Source: an uncultured Flavobacteriales bacterium (lineage in GTDB: Bacteria; Bacteroidota; Bacteroidia; Flavobacteriales; Flavobacteriaceae). Taken from it: 12,413 nucleotides of DNA. Both the position numbers and the translations under genes were made by a program. Under the pieces are notes generated by a model. The model was not told where the DNA came from. It did no database searches and was given only the letters and a program-made list of their open reading frames with translations. The number at the start of each line of letters is the position of its first letter. Within the stretch, counting starts at the first letter, position 1. Below, one piece after another: positions 7,321-12,413 of this stretch. The stretch covers positions 1 through 12,413 of the forward strand of contig CAJVXR010000041.1 of assembly GCA_913009535.1 (NCBI GenBank). Direction: 5' to 3'.

Positions 7321-8199
7321 TTATTTTATACTACACAAATAGGAAAGTCGGTATAAATCAAATAATAACAGACTAGGCTTAGCGCCCAACAGATTAGATT
7401 CAATACTTTTTGAAAATAAGTTAATAATAGCAGTTGTAATTTTTCTTAGCCCTAAAAAACTTAGTACATTATAGTATTTTAAAATAGTGATATCGTTCTG
7501 GCCAATTAATTTATTTCTTTTTAAATAATGTAAGCTTTTTAACGCTTTTTTAGTTTTAGTTAAAAATTTTAAATTCTCATCCAAACCATGGTGATTAACT
7601 TCGTTGTCAATATGATTTATAGAAATTAAATTATTTTTCAATAATGCTCCAAACAAATAATCCATTCCGTAACTATCACTTTTTATTTGTTTATTGATTG
7701 ACTTAAACACATTTTTCTTAATTAAGAAATTAGATGATATGGTATATTTATAAGGATTTTTATTTCTTAATTCACTTGGTATTTGTTCCCTAAATTTTCC
7801 GAATGTCTGCCTTAAACTTCTTGAGTTTATTATTTTATCTTCATAGTAAAAACCACCAAAAGTAACTTCAAAATCTTTTTTTATTTGATTTGTATATATC
7901 TCCAGGAAATTACTGTTAAGTGGAATAACATCTACATCAATAAATAAAAGCCAATCGTATTGAGCTTTATCCGCTAATAGTTGTCTGTTGGCAGATCTTC
8001 CTATGTTTTTTTTACTTTCAAAAAACTTGCAATTAGTAAGTGTGTTTATTTTTTGATTGGTTTCATTTAAATTAGAAAAAGATGCATCATCGATACAGAT
8101 AATTTCAAAAATCACTCCAAGAGTCAATGCCTGCTTTTCTAAGATGCAAATTAGATTGAATGCGTTATAGTTATAACAAGGGATTAAAATTGAAATCAT
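7321..8199 (-). CDS. GT2 family glycosyltransferase coupled to ftsE
   Basis: A 292-residue GT-A glycosyltransferase beginning MISILIPCYNYN, a textbook GT2 first strand. CIDDAS at residues 35-40 binds the nucleotide, NIGRSANR at 65-72 is the family loop, and FIDVD at 86-90 contains the DxD metal site (D88, D90). SNFLIKKNVF at 156-165, GMDYLFG at 178-184 (probable acidic acceptor residue D180) and VNHHG at 201-205 match the second half of the catalytic domain. No clear membrane segment is seen. The ATG overlaps the ftsE stop in an ATGA arrangement at 8199-8196, so translation is probably coupled. It may serve envelope biogenesis generally rather than the adjacent glycan locus, because it belongs to the ftsE transcript and converges on the ketoisomerase gene. 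Acceptor and sugar are unknown. Confidence 0.87.
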   Translation of the reverse strand: MISILIPCYNYNAFNLICILEKQALTLGVIFEIICIDDASFSNLNETNQKINTLTNCKFFESKKNIGRSANRQLLADKAQYDWLLFIDVDVIPLNSNFLEIYTNQIKKDFEVTFGGFYYEDKIINSRSLRQTFGKFREQIPSELRNKNPYKYTISSNFLIKKNVFKSINKQIKSDSYGMDYLFGALLKNNLISINHIDNEVNHHGLDENLKFLTKTKKALKSLHYLKRNKLIGQNDITILKYYNVLSFLGLRKITTAIINLFSKSIESNLLGAKPSLLLFDLYRLSYLCSIK

Positions 8200-8900
8200 T
8201 CGTATATGTTTTCAATACTCATACCAGTAATGTCAATTTCATTTATTGATTTGTTATTACATAAAAGTGTTTTGTGTGGATACTTTTTTATCATCATAAA
8301 GTCATGAGTAGCCATAAGAATTGTATTTCCTTTCTTATTTAATTCTAATAACAAGTTCATGATTTCCAAGCTGGTTTTTGGATCTAAATTTCCAGTCGGT
8401 TCATCTGCTATTATTAAATCTGGACTATTTAGTAATGCTCTAGATATTGCTACTTTTTGCTTTTGACCACCTGATAATTGGTGAGGTAGCTTAAAAATCA
8501 AATCCTTTATTTTTACAATTTCTAGTACTTCATTGATTCTATTTTTTATCTTTTTTTTATCACTCCACTCTGTTGCTTCTAAAACAAATTTTAAGTTATC
8601 AAAAACAGATCTGTCCTGAAGAAGATTAAAGTCTTGAAAAACAATACCTAGCTTTCTTCTTAAAAATGGTATTTTTTTCTCCTTTAGGTCTTTTAATGTA
8701 AATCCACCAACTGAAATGAATCCTTTTTTTAATTTTAAATCTGCGTAGAGAGTTTTTATTAGACTACTTTTTCCAGAGCCAGTCTTGCCTATAAGATAAA
8801 TAAAGTCCCCTTTATTAATATTAATATTAATATTTTCTAAGATAATTTCGTCTTGTTGATATATAGAAACCTTATCTATATTTAATATGCTTGTACTCAT
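8196..8900 (-). CDS. ftsE: Cell-division ABC ATPase FtsE
   Basis: FtsE is the cytoplasmic ATPase that pairs with the membrane protein FtsX and controls peptidoglycan hydrolases at the division site. The 234-residue protein has Walker A GKTGSGKSS at 38-46, Q-loop Q89 within FLRRKLGIVFQDFNLL (79-94, a segment characteristic of FtsE), signature LSGGQ at 142-146, Walker B LIIADEP at 162-168, D-loop NLD at 171-173 and switch H199. All catalytic residues are present. An in-frame six-base repeat near the N-terminus gives alternating N and I residues. The usual partner ftsX is not next door; instead a GT2 gene follows with a 4-base overlap. LolD-type ATPases are close relatives, but the RRK.G.VFQDF segment favours FtsE. 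Start ATG at 8900 follows a possible promoter in the 66-base divergent gap. Confidence 0.86.
   Translation of the reverse strand: MSTSILNIDKVSIYQQDEIILENINININKGDFIYLIGKTGSGKSSLIKTLYADLKLKKGFISVGGFTLKDLKEKKIPFLRRKLGIVFQDFNLLQDRSVFDNLKFVLEATEWSDKKKIKNRINEVLEIVKIKDLIFKLPHQLSGGQKQKVAISRALLNSPDLIIADEPTGNLDPKTSLEIMNLLLELNKKGNTILMATHDFMMIKKYPHKTLLCNNKSINEIDITGMSIENIYE
8815..8832. repeat. Three tandem copies of TTAATA inside ftsE
   Basis: TTAATA occurs three times head to tail. On the coding (minus) strand it encodes the alternating N-I residues around positions 23-29 of FtsE, just before the Walker A strand. Because the unit is six bases, copy-number change would add or remove two residues without shifting the frame. 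Confidence 0.6.
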
Positions 8901-8904
8901 AATA

Positions 8905-8938
8905 TAAATATAATACTTAATTGTATTATTTTAGCAAA
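8905..8938 (-). promoter_or_regulatory. Possible ftsE promoter
   Basis: On the minus strand, TTTG (8938-8935) and TATATTTA (8912-8905) are 22 bases apart, a near match to the Bacteroidota -33 and TAnnTTTG -7 elements with the last base changed. The predicted start site would fall at or within a base or two of the ftsE ATG (8900), implying a leaderless or almost leaderless mRNA. No convincing plus-strand promoter for the divergent cysteine-cluster gene was found in the same 66-base gap. Confidence 0.28.
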
Positions 8939-8966
8939 GAGATGTTTTTTTAATAGTAACAAATAC

Positions 8967-9467
8967 ATGAAAGATAAAATTGAAAATATTGCTAAGTTAT
9001 CTAAACTTAATTTCAAGGAAAATACTTCTTTTTTTAAGAAATTAAAAAAAAAACTACCAAAGCAGTTTGATTATTTAATGATTGATATTCATGATGATGA
9101 ATTCTCAAAAACTAATTGTCTAGATTGTGCGAATTGTTGTAAGACAACTAGTCCAATTTTCACTTCAAAAGATATTTCAAGCATTTCTAAGCATTTACAT
9201 CTTAAAATTGATAAGTTCGTTTCTCAGTATTTAACTATGGACTCGGATAATGATTATGTTTTAAAGGGGTCTCCTTGTACTTTTTTAAATGAAGATAATA
9301 GTTGTTTCATATACGAGCATAGACCTAAAGCATGTAGAGAATACCCACATACAAACAGAAAAGATTTTCATAAAATATCAGATTTAACCATGAAAAACAT
9401 AGAAATATGTCCAGCAGCATTTAATATCGTTGAGAAATTGAAGTCAACTTTAAAAGATAATACTTAA
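8967..9467 (+). CDS. YkgJ-family cysteine-cluster protein (CxxCxxCC, putative metal binding)
   Basis: A 166-residue soluble protein of the YkgJ/CxxCxxCC family, predicted to bind zinc or iron; no enzymatic role is established for most members. The signature C51-x2-C54-x2-C57-C58 is present, followed by C104 in GSPCTFL, C113 in NSCFIYEHRP, C123 in KACREYP and C148 near the C-terminus. Eight cysteines in the usual spacing argue for an intact metal site. The N-terminal 40 residues are lysine-rich and likely helical. The gene ends three bases before the next start, so it is probably cotranscribed with the fatty acid hydroxylase-family gene. It diverges from ftsE over 66 bases. The metal is inferred from the family, not visible in the sequence. 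Confidence 0.85.
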   Translation: MKDKIENIAKLSKLNFKENTSFFKKLKKKLPKQFDYLMIDIHDDEFSKTNCLDCANCCKTTSPIFTSKDISSISKHLHLKIDKFVSQYLTMDSDNDYVLKGSPCTFLNEDNSCFIYEHRPKACREYPHTNRKDFHKISDLTMKNIEICPAAFNIVEKLKSTLKDNT

Positions 9468-9470
9468 AAT

Positions 9471-10295
9471 ATGGAATCAATTTTATTGTATTTTGAAAAT
9501 ATTCCTACTCTACACAGAAGCTTAATTTTGGTACTTGGAATTTCATTTTTTTGGATGTTAGAAGGTATTCTTCCTTTAATGAATTTTAAGTATAATAAGA
9601 CTGTCCACGCTTTACCAAATTTATTTTTCACACTCACAACTATCATTATCAACTTTAGCTTAGCTTTTTTGTTAATCACTTGCTCTGACTGGGTAGTTGA
9701 AAACAACTTTGGAATTATAAATTTATTATTTGCTTCAAACTTGTTACTTTATTCGGTTTTTGGAATTCTTTTATTAGATTTAATTGGAGCATATTTGCCA
9801 CATTATGTTGAACATAAGTTTAAATATTTATGGATGATTCATTTGGTTCATCACACTGACCATTCTGTAGACACAACCACTGCTAACAGACACCATCCCT
9901 TAGAAAGTATAATAAGGTTTTCATTTACTCTACTAGGAGTTTTTATTATAGGAGCACCTATTGGTTTAATAATGCTATATCAATCTTTATCATTAATATC
10001 TACTCAGTTCACACATGCCAATATAAAATTATCAAAAACCTTTGATAAAAACTTATCTTATTTATTGGTTTCACCAGATATGCACAAAACTCACCATCAT
10101 TATAAATTACCTTACACAGATTCTAATTATGGCAATATTTTCTCTTTATGGGATAGATTATTTGGAACATATTTGTACTTGGAACGTGAATCTGTGAAAT
10201 ATGGAGTCGATACTTTTCCAGATGTAAAAATAAATTCTAGTTTGTTAGGCTTATTAAAGCAGCCTTTCCAAAAGTACAGAAAACCCAGTAATTAA
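9471..10295 (+). CDS. Sterol desaturase/fatty acid hydroxylase superfamily membrane protein
   Basis: A 274-residue integral membrane di-iron oxygenase candidate; relatives hydroxylate or desaturate sterols, carotenoids, fatty acids or lipid A-type lipids. Hydrophobic segments lie near residues 16-36, 50-72, 82-110 and 150-178. The histidine clusters expected for the di-iron centre are all seen: H111xxxH115, H124xxHH128, RHHP at 140-143, H182 and H205xxHHH210. LWDRLFGT at 226-233 is the usual sequence after the last histidine box. The ATG follows the cysteine-cluster gene by three bases, suggesting one transcript and perhaps related oxygen or metal chemistry. Its stop overlaps the stop of the convergent NamZ gene in TTAA at 10292-10295. 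The substrate cannot be predicted; a membrane lipid is the most likely class. Confidence 0.86.
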   Translation: MESILLYFENIPTLHRSLILVLGISFFWMLEGILPLMNFKYNKTVHALPNLFFTLTTIIINFSLAFLLITCSDWVVENNFGIINLLFASNLLLYSVFGILLLDLIGAYLPHYVEHKFKYLWMIHLVHHTDHSVDTTTANRHHPLESIIRFSFTLLGVFIIGAPIGLIMLYQSLSLISTQFTHANIKLSKTFDKNLSYLLVSPDMHKTHHHYKLPYTDSNYGNIFSLWDRLFGTYLYLERESVKYGVDTFPDVKINSSLLGLLKQPFQKYRKPSN

Positions 10296-11536
10296 TAAAT
10301 CAAGTATTTAGTTCTAATAGTTTTAAAGTCTCTCAAGCCTTTTTTCCAGCTTGATCTAATTTCCTTTTCTGAAGTGCCTTCAACAATTTGTTTTTGTAAA
10401 TTTTTTGTGCCAGAGAGTTTAACAAAAAAAGAATTAAAAAACTGATCTTTACGTGAGCTATTTTTATAACTATTAAGTAAGTATTTTAATTCAATTTTAT
10501 TAAAATCAGTTTCATCATTTAATTGTTCACCAAAGCATACTAAGTCTTGATTCTTTGGACTGTTTGATCCTGAATTTGGTTTTGGTATAAATTCATATTT
10601 GTAGATTTTATTGTTTAAAAATGGGCTACCGTAAATAGTAAATTGTTGATTAGTTCCCCTACCAACACTTATATTTGTTCCTTCGAATAAGCACAAGCTT
10701 GGATATAAATTTATTGATTTATCATTTGGTAAATTTGGAGATGGTTTTATTGGTAAACTATAGCTGGAATTTCTGTTATAATTTTTAATATTAACTACTG
10801 TTAAATCGCAAAACAAACCATCTTCTAGCCAGTTTTCGCCGTTAATCATAGTTGAATATTCCCCTATAGTCATTCCGTATACTATTGGCACTTTATGCAT
10901 TCCGACAAAACTTTTGTTTTCAGTTTCAAGTACAGGACCATCAACATAATGAATGTTTGGGTTGGGTCGGTCCAATACAATAAGTGGAATATTATTTAAC
11001 GCACAGGCTTTCATCACATAGTGTAGTGTTGATATGTGAGTGTAAAACCTAACTCCAACATCTTGTATGTCAAATATCATTACATCAACACCTTTTAGGT
11101 CACTTTCTAATAATTCGCCATATTTTCTCTTTTTCCCATGCAGTGATATTATTTCTAGGCCAGTATTTTTGTCCACATCATCAGATATATTTGCACCATT
11201 TGGTTTTTCCCCTTTGTATCCATGCTCTGGAGTGAATATCTTAATAACATTAATATTAGAATTAAGAAGAGAATCAACTATATGGGTGTAATCTGTTTGA
11301 TTATCTTTATTTAGTTGGTTGAAATTAGTATGCTTTGAAGTTTTAAATATAACCGATGTGTGATTTGCAACTATACCAACATTTTTTCCAATAAGTAAGT
11401 GTTTATATTCCTGGACGCTGCCAGCTCCAACAATTATTTTATTTGTAATTTGGCTATTATTATTGTTTTTCACGGATGAGTGAGAAAAACAAATAATCGA
11501 TATTGAGAAAATAAAAAACAAACTTTTTTTAAGCAT
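10292..11536 (-). CDS. namZ: Secreted exo-beta-N-acetylmuramidase NamZ (DUF1343, GH171)
   Basis: NamZ removes N-acetylmuramic acid from the non-reducing end of peptidoglycan fragments, a step in cell-wall turnover and recycling. Starting at the ATG at 11536 the protein has 414 residues. It begins with a short lysine pair and a hydrophobic stretch (about 5-17) typical of a Sec signal peptide; the cysteine at 16 lacks a proper lipobox, so a lipoprotein is not supported. Family motifs follow: FTPEHGY at 101-107, FDIQDVGVRFYTH at 155-167, LDRPNP at 188-193, KPSPNLPN around 264-271 and GTNISVGRGT at 286-295. A TTG at 11569 in the same frame would extend the protein by 11 residues ahead of the signal peptide and overlap the divergent permease, so it is less likely. 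Periplasmic location fits the activity. The gene ends in a 4-base convergent overlap and starts 8 bases from the permease. Confidence 0.88.
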   Translation of the reverse strand: MLKKSLFFIFSISIICFSHSSVKNNNNSQITNKIIVGAGSVQEYKHLLIGKNVGIVANHTSVIFKTSKHTNFNQLNKDNQTDYTHIVDSLLNSNINVIKIFTPEHGYKGEKPNGANISDDVDKNTGLEIISLHGKKRKYGELLESDLKGVDVMIFDIQDVGVRFYTHISTLHYVMKACALNNIPLIVLDRPNPNIHYVDGPVLETENKSFVGMHKVPIVYGMTIGEYSTMINGENWLEDGLFCDLTVVNIKNYNRNSSYSLPIKPSPNLPNDKSINLYPSLCLFEGTNISVGRGTNQQFTIYGSPFLNNKIYKYEFIPKPNSGSNSPKNQDLVCFGEQLNDETDFNKIELKYLLNSYKNSSRKDQFFNSFFVKLSGTKNLQKQIVEGTSEKEIRSSWKKGLRDFKTIRTKYLIY

Positions 11537-11544
11537 AATTAATT

Positions 11545-12413
11545 TTGAAATTAGAATTTTTTTTAGCAAAACGAATTATTAGCACTAAAGCTTATAAAAG
11601 TAGTATATCGGCTCCAATAATAAAAATTGGAATTATCGCAATTGCATTATCTGTTATTGTTATGCTAATATCAATTTCAACGGGGATAGGACTGCAAAAT
11701 GAAATTAGAGACAAAATCTCTGCTTTTAACGGCCATATAATAATTTCTAACTTTGATTCTAATAATTCAGATGAATCTAATTTACCTATTGATATAACTG
11801 AAAATTTACTTTTAAGTTTAGACTCAATTAATAATGTTAAATCAATAAATCAAACAGCTTTAAAATTTGGTATAATTAGAACTCCTGACAATTTTGATGG
11901 AGTTTTGTTCAAGGGAGTAGATAGCTCCTATAATTGGAATAATATTTCTCCTTATTTGTCCAAAGGTTTTGTCCCTGAAATATCAAAATTAACTTCTAAT
12001 CAAGTACTTGTCTCAGATAATTTATCTGAAAAATTAAATTTAAGTATCGATGATTCCTTTCAAATGATTTTTTCTAGAAATTTAGATACAAGAGCGATTA
12101 TAAGAAAATTTACTATTGTTGGTTTATTTAACTCTGGTTTTAATGAAATCGATGATAATATAATTTTTGGTGATATAAAGCATTTAAGAAAAATAAATAA
12201 ATGGAAAGATGATCAATCAGGTTCTTTAGAAATCTTTATAAACGATTTTAGTCAAATTAGTGAGACTACAAAAAATATTTACTTATCAACTCCTAATCAG
12301 TATGACACTGTAAATGTGAAGCAGAAGTATTCATCCATTTTTGATTGGATTAAAATATTTGATAAAAACATTATTGCAATATTATTTATTATGGTTGTTG
12401 TATGCTCAATAAA
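11545..12413 (+). CDS. LolC/LolE-type ABC transporter permease, 3'-partial, TTG start
   Basis: The reading frame stays open from TTG at 11545 to the window end (289 codons plus two bases) and continues outside. The product starts MKLEFFLAKRIIS, has a first transmembrane helix at about residues 24-48 ending in STGIGLQNEIRDKI, then a periplasmic domain of the MacB/LolE type to about residue 262. KYSSIFDWIKIFDKNI at 261-276 precedes a second helix and is typical of LolC/LolE proteins, which with the ATPase LolD extract lipoproteins from the inner membrane. An in-frame stop at 11536-11538 limits the N-terminus, and the first in-frame ATG is inside the first helix, so TTG (or ATT at 11542) must start the gene. 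FtsX-like or MacB-like permeases are alternatives. An 8-T run at 11557-11564 lies in codons 5-7. The start is only 8 bases from the divergent NamZ start. Confidence 0.87.
   Translation, partial: MKLEFFLAKRIISTKAYKSSISAPIIKIGIIAIALSVIVMLISISTGIGLQNEIRDKISAFNGHIIISNFDSNNSDESNLPIDITENLLLSLDSINNVKSINQTALKFGIIRTPDNFDGVLFKGVDSSYNWNNISPYLSKGFVPEISKLTSNQVLVSDNLSEKLNLSIDDSFQMIFSRNLDTRAIIRKFTIVGLFNSGFNEIDDNIIFGDIKHLRKINKWKDDQSGSLEIFINDFSQISETTKNIYLSTPNQYDTVNVKQKYSSIFDWIKIFDKNIIAILFIMVVVCSI

Noticed and set aside
9464..9706. Minus-strand open frame opposite the desaturase-family gene
   Set aside because: It lies entirely across the real gene and its N-terminal membrane region, with no independent support.
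11067..11291. Plus-strand open frame opposite NamZ
   Set aside because: The opposite strand encodes the conserved core motifs of NamZ, so this is a shadow.
11537..11569. TTG at 11569 as start of NamZ
   Set aside because: It places 11 residues ahead of a normal signal peptide that already begins at ATG 11536, and overlaps the permease start.

Overview
The window looks like a piece of a compact, AT-rich Bacteroidota chromosome, most likely a flavobacterium. The evidence is the TypA sequence around switch I, Bacteroidota-type promoter matches (TTG/TTTG spaced from TAnnTTTG), start codons without Shine-Dalgarno sequences, a NamZ (DUF1343) exo-muramidase, and a Bacteroidota-style GNAT/FemAB-like protein. 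With the starts chosen here, only about 163 of 12,413 bases (about 1.3%) lie between genes. No rRNA, tRNA, CRISPR array or insertion sequence was seen, and no gene-free stretch exceeds 66 bases.

Layout. 1-1715: 3' part of typA (+), a ribosome-associated GTPase whose P-loop lies before the window. 1756-7320: a small surface-glycan locus. It holds a FemAB/GNAT-like acyltransferase (+); a minus-strand operon transcribed as glycosyltransferase, then PAPS-dependent sulfotransferase, then Wzx-type flippase; and a divergent plus-strand pair of a GT2 glycosyltransferase and an FdtA-type sugar-nucleotide 3,4-ketoisomerase. 7321-8900: minus-strand ftsE translationally coupled to a second GT2 gene. 8967-10295: plus-strand YkgJ-type cysteine-cluster protein and a di-iron sterol desaturase/fatty acid hydroxylase family membrane protein, 3 bases apart. 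10292-11536: minus-strand secreted NamZ. 11545-12413: start of a LolC/LolE-type ABC permease (+) that runs off the window and starts with TTG.

How the genes work together. The central genes suggest a sulfated surface polysaccharide or O-antigen-like glycan: the ketoisomerase shapes a dTDP-sugar, the glycosyltransferases build the unit, the sulfotransferase and perhaps the GNAT protein decorate it, and the flippase moves it across the inner membrane. The locus is incomplete: no initiating transferase, Wzy polymerase, dTDP-sugar synthesis genes (rmlA/rmlB) or aminotransferase is present, so it must rely on genes elsewhere. The flanking genes are mostly general envelope or housekeeping functions.

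I see no clearly new biological system. The most unusual points are the GNAT gene, whose conserved N-terminus has no ATG/GTG/TTG start and probably begins at ATT inside a 12-bp inverted repeat; three convergent gene pairs whose stop codons touch, overlap or nearly touch; and a divergent pair 8 bases apart.
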